Below, piece after piece: positions 1 to 6,022 of a stretch of DNA of 15,446 nucleotides. The DNA is from Clostridia bacterium (GTDB taxonomy: Bacteria; Bacillota; Clostridia; Oscillospirales; Butyricicoccaceae): assembly GCA_017552495.1 (NCBI GenBank), contig JAFZPW010000102.1, positions 1 through 15,446 on the forward strand. The letters are read 5' to 3'. Below the pieces are notes generated by a model. The model was not told where the DNA came from. It worked only from the letters and a program-made list of their open reading frames with translations, and did not search any database. Both the position numbers and the translations under genes were made by a program. Position 1 is the first letter of the stretch, and every line of letters starts with the position of its first letter.

Positions 1-236
1 GAGGACCGGGATGGACGAACCTCTGGTGCACCAGTTGTTCCGCCAGGAGCACAGCTGGGTAGCTATGTTCGGACAGGATAAACGCTGAAGGCATCTAAGC
101 GTGAAACCAACTCTAAGATGAGACTTCCCATCCGAAAGGAGTAAGGCCCCACGAAGACTACGTGGTAGATAGGCGGGAGATGTAAGTTCAGTAATGGATT
201 GAGTCGACCCGTACTAATAGGCCGAGGGCTTGACCT
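1..236 (+). rRNA. 23S ribosomal RNA, 3' end (partial)
   Basis: This is the last part of 23S rRNA (domain VI, including the sarcin-ricin-proximal and terminal regions). Recognisable conserved stretches include the segment around GGATGGACGAACCTCTGGTG near position 9, the GGATAAACGCTGAAGGCATC block near 74, and the terminal GGCTTGACC near 228-235. The 5' part lies outside the window. The exact 3' end is placed by analogy with other 23S genes and could differ by a few bases. A 67-codon reading frame on the opposite strand here is a chance product of rRNA sequence. Confidence 0.97.
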
Positions 237-320
237 AACGCGAATCGTTATGGCCAACCTCAACAATCTGTTCCTTTCCTTCGTTTTTCTCCTTCAGTTT
301 TCAATGTGCTGGGGCACAAA

Positions 321-437
321 GTAGGTGTTGATTACGGTGAGGGTCCACCCGTTCCCATTTCGAACACGGTAGTTAAGCTCACATGTGCTGACAATACTTG
401 GCTGGCGACGGCCCGGGAAGATAAGTAACGCCTACAC
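321..437 (+). rRNA. 5S ribosomal RNA
   Basis: A complete 5S rRNA of about 117 nt. The ends GTAGGTGTTG (321-330) and CGCCTACAC (429-437) pair to form helix I. The internal CCGTTCCCATTTCGAACACGG hallmark (helix III and its loop) lies at about 349-369. It follows the 23S gene by about 85 bases of AT-rich spacer, the usual 23S-5S order. A terminator-like hairpin comes just after it. The ends are placed from helix I pairing and may be off by one or two bases. Confidence 0.95.
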
Positions 438-445
438 AAACGCGG

Positions 446-467
446 AGCCCGTTTTGAACGGGCTTTG
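446..467 (+). terminator. Hairpin between 5S rRNA and tRNA-Asn
   Basis: AGCCCGTT (446-453) pairs perfectly with AACGGGCT (457-464) around a three-base loop, followed by only a short T run. It may be a weak terminator or a processing hairpin separating 5S rRNA from the tRNA. The poor U-tract makes read-through into the tRNA likely. Confidence 0.55.
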
Positions 468-473
468 CTATTT

Positions 474-549
474 GCCTCCTTAGCTCAATCGGTAGAGCAC
501 GCGGCTGTTAACCGCGGTGTCGTAGGTTCGAGTCCTACAGGAGGCGCCA
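474..549 (+). tRNA. tRNA-Asn (anticodon GTT)
   Basis: A 76-nt cloverleaf. Acceptor strand GCCTCCT (474-480) pairs with AGGAGGC (539-545), the discriminator is G546, and CCA is encoded at 547-549. The D stem is GCTC/GAGC. The anticodon stem CGCGG/CCGCG (500-504 and 512-516) closes the loop CTGTTAA, placing anticodon GTT at 507-509, which reads asparagine codons. The T arm contains GGTTCGAGTCC. It lies 36 bases after the 5S gene, so it is probably a distal member of the rRNA operon. tRNA 3' ends are common integration sites, relevant to the gene that follows. Confidence 0.97.
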
Positions 550-594
550 TCAAAGAAACCTCTTTTGTCTACCAAGGCAAAAGAGGTTTTCTTC
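548..594 (+). terminator. Rho-independent terminator after tRNA-Asn
   Basis: A perfect 12-bp stem: AAACCTCTTTTG (556-567) pairs with CAAAAGAGGTTT (578-589), with a 10-base loop and a following TTTTCTTCTT tract. It ends the rRNA-tRNA transcript. The block 548-590 recurs at 1451-1493 with 6 differences in 43 positions, two of which (564 and 581) form a compensatory T:A to C:G base-pair change. Confidence 0.9.
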
Positions 595-623
595 TTGATT
601 AGCAGGTGCGGTCATGGTATAAT
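595..623 (+). promoter_or_regulatory. Sigma-A-type promoter of the S51 peptidase gene
   Basis: TTGATT (595-600) and TATAAT (618-623) are separated by 17 bases, with a TGG extended -10 at 615-617. Transcription would begin near 630. This is upstream of the GAGGAG ribosome site (641-646) and the ATG at 654, and it rules out the earlier in-frame codon at 606 as the start. The -35 box lies against the tail of the preceding terminator. Confidence 0.8.
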
Positions 624-653
624 ACTGACAATCGGTATTTGAGGAGAAAAGAT

Positions 654-1370
654 ATGATTTGCTTTTTGACCAGCAGGATAGATGCTCCTGAAACGGGAGA
701 GTTGAATCCCGCCAATCATTTTATCGATGAACTGCGTATACGCTTTCCGGATCGCTGTCGAGCGCTGGATATCTGTTCAAATCCTGACGGATGGGATCAG
801 ACAGACTTTTACGCATCGCTGACAAAAAAAATGTTTGAAGAAGCGGGATTCTCCTTTGAGCGTTTTTGCACCCTGGACAGCCGAAACGAAAAGCAGGCTG
901 AAGATCTTGTGCGGGAATCAAATCTGCTGATCCTTTCAGGCGGACACGTGCCGACGCAGAATCTATTTTTCAAAAAGATACGTCTTCGGGAATTGTTGAA
1001 AGAATACAGCGGCGTCGTCATTGGAATAAGTGCCGGAAGCATGAACAGCGCGGACGTCGTATATTCGCAGCCAGAAAAAGAAGGCGAAGCGGTGGATCCC
1101 GCCTACCGAAGATTCCTGACCGGACTGAATCTGACGAAAACAAATCTTTTGCCTCATTATCAAGAAAACAAGGATGATATTTTGGATGGATTGAGGATTT
1201 ATGATGACATCGCCTGTCCTGACAGTATGGGAAAATCCTTTTTTGCCATTCCGGACGGAAGCTATCTATTTATCAATGACAGCAAGGAAGAACTGCGCGG
1301 AGAAGCATACATGGTGAAAGACGGAATTATTTCCCGGATATCCTATCCCGGTGACGTTGTCTCCATTTGA
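654..1370 (+). CDS. Peptidase S51 / peptidase E-like protein
   Basis: A 238-residue protein of the class I glutamine-amidotransferase-like fold, peptidase S51 group (peptidase E and cyanophycinase relatives). Visible motifs are the glycine-rich LSGGHVPTQN near residues 95-103, the nucleophile elbow GISAGS (Ser127) and LPHY with the candidate catalytic His168. Known members are cytoplasmic serine peptidases that cleave N-terminal Asp-X dipeptides or cyanophycin, but the substrate here is not determined; many family members are annotated only as Type 1 glutamine amidotransferase-like. The ATG at 654 is chosen because GAGGAG sits 7 bases upstream and the promoter at 595-623 overlaps the longer form starting at 606. 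The gene stands alone between two near-identical terminators and is AT-richer than the genes to the right, which hints at acquisition beside the tRNA. Confidence 0.88.
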   Translation: MICFLTSRIDAPETGELNPANHFIDELRIRFPDRCRALDICSNPDGWDQTDFYASLTKKMFEEAGFSFERFCTLDSRNEKQAEDLVRESNLLILSGGHVPTQNLFFKKIRLRELLKEYSGVVIGISAGSMNSADVVYSQPEKEGEAVDPAYRRFLTGLNLTKTNLLPHYQENKDDILDGLRIYDDIACPDSMGKSFFAIPDGSYLFINDSKEELRGEAYMVKDGIISRISYPGDVVSI

Positions 1371-1450
1371 CCGATACGCGTCTGTTGCGGCGTTCATCGT
1401 TGCCTTTTACGCGGACTTTCTATCGTTTCGTACCTCTTACGCGCTCTACA

Positions 1451-1497
1451 CATCAAAGAAACCTCTCTTGTTTACCGGGACAAGAGAGGTTTTTGTT
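1451..1497 (+). terminator. Rho-independent terminator after the S51 gene (near copy of the post-tRNA terminator)
   Basis: AAACCTCTCTTG (1459-1470) pairs perfectly with CAAGAGAGGTTT (1481-1492) around a 10-base loop, followed by TTTTTGTTGT. It shares 37 of 43 positions with 548-590, including the CATCAAAG lead-in that lies outside the stem. It also lies just past the end of the minus-strand ABC ATPase relic (stop at 1513). The opposite strand gives only a modest T-rich tail, so it may terminate in both directions. Confidence 0.88.
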
Positions 1498-1512
1498 GTA
1501 TGGTTGGAGTAG

Positions 1513-2021
1513 TTATATAACCGCTTTCTTAAGCATAGCAAGAAGTCCATCAGAAAAGGCTGGGTGTTCGCAGGTAAAATTACGAATCTCGACTTGTTTC
1601 GTGAGGTTGTAAAGCAAATTGATCATTTTGGCAATATCTTGGGTTGCTATTGAAAAAACCTCCGCCTTACGAGTATAACTGCAATCTGTTTTTTCCAATA
1701 TTTCCAGTGTTTTTCCTGAATCGTCAACACAGATAGTGCAATGGCAATATTCATTCTGAACCGCTTGAGGAGAGTCTGAAAAAATGACAGAACCGTTTTG
1801 CAGCACGATCAGTTTGGTACAAAGCCTTTTTAGTTCTGATATATCATGTGATGACAATCGCCTTTGAGAACTCCCAACATTTGCTGCATCAATGAGGTCT
1901 TGCCGGATCCATTTGGGCCTATCAAAGCAACAATTTTCCCTTCTTCAACAGACAAACTTATATTGCGATTAGCCTGTATGCCAGTAGGATATGCTTTCGA
2001 AACATTTTTTACTTCAACCAC
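1513..2021 (-). pseudogene. ABC transporter ATP-binding protein with internal deletion
   Basis: Two pieces of one ABC ATPase lie end to end in different frames. The first, read from a GTG at 2021, has the N-terminal strand (VEVKNVSKAYPTG) and an intact Walker A, GPNGSGKTS. The second, from about 1857 to 1513, starts at the H-loop (SSHDISELK) and runs through LIVLQNGSVIF into the C-terminal tail. In a normal subunit about 130-150 residues carrying the Q-loop, LSGGQ signature, Walker B and D-loop separate these. Here they are missing, and the join near 1857-1862 also shifts the frame. ATP hydrolysis is therefore not possible. Upstream, AGGAAGG precedes the GTG, and a coding scrap at 2039-2098 ends 17 bases before it, suggesting a former permease-ATPase pair. 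Confidence 0.85.
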
Positions 2022-2038
2022 TTTGTTTGTGCGCCTTC

Positions 2039-2098
2039 CTATGCTTCTTTATCTTGCAATTTACCACATACGGCAACAAAGAGGATCGCCGTGGCCTT
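2039..2098 (-). pseudogene. C-terminal coding scrap upstream of the ABC ATPase (permease-like tail?)
   Basis: The last 19 codons before the stop at 2039 read KATAILFVAVCGKLQDKEA: a hydrophobic stretch followed by a short charged tail. This resembles the end of an ABC-2-type permease, and the stop lies 17 bases upstream of the ATPase GTG, typical operon spacing. The reading frame continues upstream into the other strand frames of the surface-protein gene, where it has no coding character, so only this tail looks real. The family assignment is inference from a very short segment. Confidence 0.3.
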
Positions 2099-2108
2099 CT
2101 GTTTGGAT

Positions 2109-2130
2109 GGAGTGGGCGTTGCGCCCCTCC
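2109..2130. terminator. GC-rich hairpin after the SLH protein gene
   Basis: GGAG-T-GGGCG (2109-2118) pairs with CGCCCCTCC (2122-2130) with a single bulged base and a three-base loop. It sits 18-39 bases past the stop of the minus-strand SLH gene, where a terminator would be expected. There is no T-tract on the minus side (ATCCAAAC follows), so intrinsic termination is doubtful. Confidence 0.35.
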
Positions 2131-2147
2131 TGGCATTTCTTTTGCCG

Positions 2148-4520
2148 TCAGTTGGTGATCTTCGTCCAGTCCTCGCTGGGGCGCTCACCCGTGTACTCAT
2201 GGCTGTTGGCCGCCTCAATAATCTCGTAGTAGTACCATGCATTGGCGTCGGTATTATCCGTGAAGTTCTTGAAGCTGCCCAGCGTGCTGTTGGCATCGAT
2301 GCCGCGATTGAGGATACGATTGATAATGGCTACCGCCTCAGCTCTTATGATCAGCCTGTCGGGACGGAAGGTACCATCCTCATAACCGTTGATCCAGCCA
2401 TAGGCAGAAGCCGTCATGATGCTCTCGTAGGCCCAATGGCTGCTGCTCACATCGGTGAAACTGTTGGATATTGGCGCAGGATCGAAGAATCGAACAAGGA
2501 TCGTCACGAATTCCGCTCGCGTGATCGACTTCTCGCCGCCGAAGGTGCCGTCGGGATAGCCGGCGACGTATCCGCCCTTCGCCATGGAGGAAACATAGGT
2601 ATTGTACCATTTGCCGCTGTCCACGTCGGAGAAGCTGTTCGCCGTTGCGTTGATTTCACGTTTTCTGGCATCGGTGAGCAGGCGGTAAATCATCGTGGCG
2701 CTCTCGGCACGGGTGATGTTCCTATTCGGGCCAAAAGTGCCGTCGGGATAGCCCGCAATAAACGCAATATGATTCGCGTAATTCAGATACGGGCTGGGCG
2801 TGGGCCGCAGATCGTTTTCCTCCCAACCCGCATAAACCGTCTTGTCGCCGTCCATTTTGACAGAGGTAATTTTGTCCGTCAGCGCCGCGTCGGAATACCA
2901 GCCGTCAAAGGTATAGCCCGCGCGGGTGGGCGTGACGGTAAGATTGACCGTTGTGCCGCTGTTATGCTTGGTAGAAGCAATCGCGCTGCCGCCGTTTGTT
3001 TCATAGGTCAGCGTGTACTGCATGACGATGTCGCCGCCGGAGCCAGTCTTTTTCCACTTCGCGTAAAGGGTAATATCTCCCGTGCTGTCCTGCGGGATTT
3101 CCGTTACGACGCTTCCGCGGAACTCGGCGTTGTCGTACCAGCCGTCGAAGGTATAGCCCGTCGGCCCACCCGTTAAAGGAGCCAATGCGAGCGGCGTGTC
3201 GGCAATCGTATAGGTTGCCGGGTTGCTGTTTGTCGCTCCGTTCACGTTGTTGTAGGTGATGCTGTAGGTATTCACCACCGTCAGCTTCGCGTCCTGAAAT
3301 TCGCTGGCGTAGTCGGTCATATAATCGCCGTTGTACTGCTCGGAGAAGAGCTTGATGGTGTAGTCGCCGACCGTAAGACCGTCGGGAAGCGTTATCGTCA
3401 CATCGCCGTCCGCGCTTGTCGGCTGCGTCAGCCTGCCGTAGTAGAGGGCGTTTCCGTCCTCGTCCGCGAGGATGGCGGAAATCCAATCGTTGGGCGCTTC
3501 GTCGGTCTTGACCGTCGCGTCGGTGTATGCAAACGTCAGCGTTTCGCCGGGCTTCCCGGAGATCGGGGACTTGTCCGTCACCTCAAACTGACGGCCCGTG
3601 TCCTTGAGCGTCAGTTTCCATTCATTTCCGGTATAGGGCTGAATTTCAAAAATTGCGCCGGCGGCTTCGCCGCCATTACCGCCGCCTGCGGCGGCAGATG
3701 TGAAGAGGACTGAGTCCAGATTTAAATTAAAAGCGGGACGAGCCGCATAATAGCGGTAGACGTAGTGGATGCTGTTCACGTAGCCTTGAGTGGTGACCAC
3801 GCCCGTGACGTGAATGATGTTAGCGTAAGGAGAACGGAGCCTCCACGCGCCCGCGCTGACGCCGTCATCAAATGACGCCGTCAGCCCGGGAGCATAGTTA
3901 TAATTTCCTACATAATTCGCAAGCTCTCGCACAGACAGGAAAAACACTTTATCCGCGGTCGTCAGGCCGCTTTCGCCCCACCAAATGTCATACAAACTAC
4001 CCTCTGCACTGTCCGTCTTGTCCACGCCCAGCATGGCAGCCTGCTCCGTCGGGGTAAAGTTTGACTTATTGGACGCAAACGTACTGCACCACGCCTGTGC
4101 GTCGCTGTTCCGCCAATCATTCGGCTTTGTCTGCCCGTCGTCATCGTCGTAATCCCATGCGGCTTCAAACTGAACGCCGCTGGCCAACAGATACTCCGAA
4201 AGCAGGAACGCGCCCGCCGTCTTTCCGTCGTTGGCCTTCTCCGCGTCCAGCACCCGCCATTGGATGGGCGATTTATCCTCCCCATCCCCGTTCACGCCAA
4301 AATAGACGTAGGAATTGGGCGTGTAATACTTCCCTTCATAGGTCGTTCCTTCATAGGTCGTTTTCTCTTCCGGGCCGACGATCCCGCCTGTGCCAAGTTG
4401 GATGGTCTTGCCGCCGGTGTTCTCCGCCGCCTGCGCCGTCTGGCTCACGACAGGGGCAATGCCCATTACCAGCGCCAGCGCCAGAAAAATGCTCAACAGT
4501 CTTTTTGCTTTGGGCTTCAT
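2148..4520 (-). CDS. Secreted SLH-domain surface protein with DUF6273-like domain and InlB B-repeats
   Basis: A 790-residue cell-surface protein. Residues 1-32 are a classical signal peptide (KPKAKR, hydrophobic core, AxA-type cleavage near AQAAE). Residues about 65-275 resemble DUF6273, with IQWRVLD near 86-92 and the closing ARPAFNLNLDSVLF near 260-273. Residues about 290-415 form a beta-rich linker domain. Two InlB-type B-repeats (Listeria-Bacteroides repeats) follow at about 418-490 and 501-568, each with GYTFDGWY and a closing Y-A-W motif. Residues 581-790 carry S-layer homology repeats with YPDGTF/YEDGTF and TRAE or IRAE signatures (about 589, 654 and 712) and a final NFTD...WYYYEIIEA piece. 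SLH domains bind pyruvylated secondary wall polymer, so the protein is probably wall anchored with its N-terminus exposed; an adhesin role is inference. The ATG at 4520 is preceded by GAAAGGAAAG. The large overlapping plus-strand frame is a shadow. Confidence 0.93.
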   Translation of the reverse strand: MKPKAKRLLSIFLALALVMGIAPVVSQTAQAAENTGGKTIQLGTGGIVGPEEKTTYEGTTYEGKYYTPNSYVYFGVNGDGEDKSPIQWRVLDAEKANDGKTAGAFLLSEYLLASGVQFEAAWDYDDDDGQTKPNDWRNSDAQAWCSTFASNKSNFTPTEQAAMLGVDKTDSAEGSLYDIWWGESGLTTADKVFFLSVRELANYVGNYNYAPGLTASFDDGVSAGAWRLRSPYANIIHVTGVVTTQGYVNSIHYVYRYYAARPAFNLNLDSVLFTSAAAGGGNGGEAAGAIFEIQPYTGNEWKLTLKDTGRQFEVTDKSPISGKPGETLTFAYTDATVKTDEAPNDWISAILADEDGNALYYGRLTQPTSADGDVTITLPDGLTVGDYTIKLFSEQYNGDYMTDYASEFQDAKLTVVNTYSITYNNVNGATNSNPATYTIADTPLALAPLTGGPTGYTFDGWYDNAEFRGSVVTEIPQDSTGDITLYAKWKKTGSGGDIVMQYTLTYETNGGSAIASTKHNSGTTVNLTVTPTRAGYTFDGWYSDAALTDKITSVKMDGDKTVYAGWEENDLRPTPSPYLNYANHIAFIAGYPDGTFGPNRNITRAESATMIYRLLTDARKREINATANSFSDVDSGKWYNTYVSSMAKGGYVAGYPDGTFGGEKSITRAEFVTILVRFFDPAPISNSFTDVSSSHWAYESIMTASAYGWINGYEDGTFRPDRLIIRAEAVAIINRILNRGIDANSTLGSFKNFTDNTDANAWYYYEIIEAANSHEYTGERPSEDWTKITN

Positions 4521-4660
4521 AAAAATTTCTCTTTCCTTTCAAATAGATGCTCTTGTTTCAAACAGGTTCCGGGCGCGGGTCGTCCCACCTGAAATAGTGG
4601 GAGCAGTTCGCAAAAACCACCTCCGTTCATGCAAAAAAGCGCATGGCATTTTGCTTTGGG
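4521..4660 (-). other. Leader region of the SLH gene with a small hairpin
   Basis: About 140 bases separate the SLH start codon from the AT-rich upstream block. Within it, TCCCAC (4583-4588) pairs with GTGGGA (4597-4602) around an 8-base loop, which would fold in the mRNA leader. I see no recognisable riboswitch or T-box. No convincing -35/-10 pair stands out on the minus strand, though the AT-rich segment at 4661-4745 is the likely promoter zone. Confidence 0.35.
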
Positions 4661-4686
4661 ACATAAAATGTATACATAAAATGTAT
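4661..4686. repeat. Tandem 13-bp palindromic repeat upstream of the SLH gene
   Basis: The 13-mer ACATAAAATGTAT occurs twice head to tail (4661-4673 and 4674-4686) without mismatch. Each copy contains the inverted repeat ACAT-AAA-ATGT, and the junction makes a second palindrome, ATGTATACAT. It lies about 140 bases upstream of the SLH start codon in very AT-rich DNA. The symmetry fits a paired operator for a dimeric regulator over or near the promoter; that role is inference. Confidence 0.6.
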
Positions 4687-4800
4687 ATAACAATTATATC
4701 GTACTACTATTTATATTTCAAGCCATAAATTAAAAAAATATATAAATTTATTTTTTGAAAGTCACAAACAGTAAAACAATGTTGTTTGTTGCGTGCAATG

Positions 4801-5051
4801 CCGCTGGAAGCGGGATCGGCAAGCGGGGCAAGTGCGGACACACTTGCCGTTTTTACACCGCGAAAACGCTTGTTGGGGAACCTCCCCAAACCCTCGTCGG
4901 CGCAAGCTCTGTATCGTTCGCTTCCGGCCAGGGCCGAAAGCTCATTCACGCCGCTGCGCCTCCTCTCCCCACGCAACCCGCTTCGCTGGGCTTGCGCGGG
5001 GGCCCCACCCTGGGACAAATTGTCTTAAAGGTTTTTGTAAGCGTCACAGGG
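4801..5051. other. GC-rich non-coding segment with strong hairpins, remnant of a mobile element
   Basis: No frame here reads like a protein. The composition changes abruptly from the AT-rich block on its left. GGCAAGTG (4827-4834) pairs with CACTTGCC (4841-4848) and is followed by GTTTTTA, which could be a plus-strand terminator or an origin-of-transfer hairpin. Next to it, TTGGGGA and TCCCCAA (about 4873-4889) form another inverted repeat, and a third C/G-rich palindromic area lies near 4965-5010. Position beside a transposase relic and a relaxase-like tail suggests a decayed mobilisable element. Calling it an oriT would be a guess. Confidence 0.4.
4827..4854 (+). terminator. Hairpin with T-run in the mobile-element remnant
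   Basis: An 8-bp perfect stem (4827-4834 with 4841-4848), a six-base loop CGGACA and a GTTTTT tail make an intrinsic-terminator shape on the plus strand. No plus-strand gene upstream is left to be terminated, so it probably belonged to a lost gene or serves another structural role. Confidence 0.45.
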
Positions 5052-5190
5052 CTACCGCTCCTGTTCCTTGTTCCGCTGGCCGCCCGTGGCGCCCAGCAGA
5101 TGGTCAATGTTCGTTTTGACGGTCGCGGCCTCCCGCATGGCCTTTTGCGCGGTGTGGTATTCCTCATAGAGCGCCTTTTTCGCGGCGGCG
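5052..5190 (-). pseudogene. C-terminal tail of an unidentified protein fused to the transposase relic
   Basis: Downstream of the transposase fragment, the same open frame runs on as about 45 residues rich in Ala, Lys and Glu, with AKKALYEEYHTAQKAMREA and VKTNIDHLLGATGG, to a stop at 5052. This does not match the IS256 transposase continuation (which should read GLDGVKLIVGD). The helical, charged character is reminiscent of C-terminal tails of Firmicutes relaxases, but this is a weak recollection, not a demonstrated match. The join is near 5191-5200. Confidence 0.4.
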
Positions 5191-5705
5191 AGGCGGCGGC
5201 CTTTCAGCCATTGGAAGAAGTTGACCAAACTGGCCTTATCTTCCTTCATCATAGACATACGGGTATTTGCCGCCCTCCAGAGGACGGTTGCGCCAGGCCT
5301 CAATGTGGACATACGCTTTTTTGTTCAGCTCACTGATGGTGGACGGAGACACTTTGCTCCCCCACAGGGCCTCCGTAATATCCTCTACGCGGCGCACGGA
5401 GACGCCGGCCAGATACATCTCAATGAGCGCTTCTTCCACGCTGCTTTCTCTGCACCACTAGCGCTCGATGATGGCGGTCTCGAAGGTCACACCTTTCAGC
5501 CGCGGCATGTGCAGCGCCACGTCGCCGCTGGTCGTCGCAAGTTGACCGCTGCGATAGCCATGGCGGGCCTCGCTGCGCTCGTAGCGGGCCGCCTGCGTGA
5601 GCTGATCCGCTTCTTTCTCCAACAGTTTGTTCAGCGTTTCCTCTACGCTGCCGCGGACCAATTCCTTGATCTGTCCTCGTTATGCTGTACGATCTTTTCG
5701 GACAT
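5191..5705 (-). pseudogene. IS256 (mutator)-family transposase, degraded
   Basis: Clear pieces of a mutator-type DDE transposase lie in order on the minus strand. The N-terminus MSEKIVQHNE (ATG at 5705, GAAAGGAG upstream) is followed by a frameshift or small deletion near 5674-5680. Then come IKELVRGSVEETLNKLLEKEA and ARYERSEARHGYRSG, with a short in-frame loss before TTSGDVALHMPRLKG. A TAG replaces the expected Tyr after TAIIER at about 5458-5460. The frame resumes with SSVEEALIEMYLAGVSVRRV and GGKYPYVY, and a large deletion near 5250 removes the VDG segment carrying the first catalytic Asp. KEDKASLVNFFQWLKGR follows in another frame. At least four lesions are visible, so it cannot transpose itself. 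The usual length is about 400 residues; roughly 160 remain. Confidence 0.9.
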
Positions 5706-5764
5706 GGTTTGTTTTCTCCTTTCAGAATGGTGTGTCGCAGCTTCATTCTAACAGAGTCTGCAAA
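5191..5764 (-). mobile_element. IS256-family insertion sequence remnant
   Basis: This covers the transposase relic plus its upstream flank, where CAGACTCTGTTAGAATG (minus strand, ending near 5764) has the look of an IS256-type terminal inverted repeat. No matching repeat is seen at the other end, which has been replaced by foreign sequence near 5190. The outer boundary is approximate. Confidence 0.6.
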
Positions 5765-5972
5765 CCGTGTCTTTCTCTTTATTCGAATTTGCGCAACTTA
5801 TTGTACCTTATCGCGTGATCCTTGATTTGATCGCGATCCGCTGCAAAGCGGTTTCGTATTACGTACAAACCGGCCGATATACCCGTTTCGGATCATCGCA
5901 TAGGAAACTTATCCGGGAAGAACGCTTCGGGTGTTGCATTTGCAAACTAAAAAAATAAAATGCAATATATAC

Positions 5973-6001
5973 TTGACAAAAGCAAAAGATAATGGTATTG
6001 T
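5973..6001 (+). promoter_or_regulatory. Promoter of the XRE-NatAB-M50 cassette
   Basis: A consensus TTGACA (5973-5978) is followed after 17 bases by TATTGT (5996-6001) with a TGG extended -10 at 5993-5995. Transcription would start near 6008, giving a very short leader in front of the AGGTGA ribosome site (6011-6016) and the ATG at 6023. XRE regulators of this size usually repress their own operon, but I see no obvious palindrome over the promoter. The 200 bases to its left (5766-5970) hold nothing recognisable beyond small hairpins. Confidence 0.78.
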
Positions 6002-6022
6002 ATAGGCGCGAGGTGAGAGCAG

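Noticed and set aside
63..266. 67-codon minus-strand frame in the 23S rRNA
   Set aside because: It lies inside conserved rRNA sequence, a common source of spurious frames.
606..653. Sixteen-codon N-terminal extension of the S51 protein from an earlier in-frame ATG/GTG
   Set aside because: The extension overlaps the promoter (595-623) and has no ribosome site; the ATG at 654 has GAGGAG at proper distance.
1367..1612. 81-codon plus-strand frame after the S51 gene
   Set aside because: It reads through a strong terminator hairpin and into the antisense of the ABC ATPase tail, with no ribosome site or domain.
2091..3176. 361-codon plus-strand frame antisense to the SLH gene
   Set aside because: It is a shadow of the GC-rich minus-strand gene; it has no recognisable domain and the opposite strand encodes clear signal peptide, B-repeat and SLH motifs.
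4755..5336. 193-codon plus-strand frame across the hairpin island and transposase relic
   Set aside because: It runs antisense to recognisable transposase and tail coding sequence and through hairpins; composition is not protein-like.
5766..5970. Possible small gene or RNA between the IS relic and the XRE promoter
   Set aside because: Only short hairpins such as CCGCT/AGCGG are seen; no ribosome site, no convincing frame and no known RNA motif.
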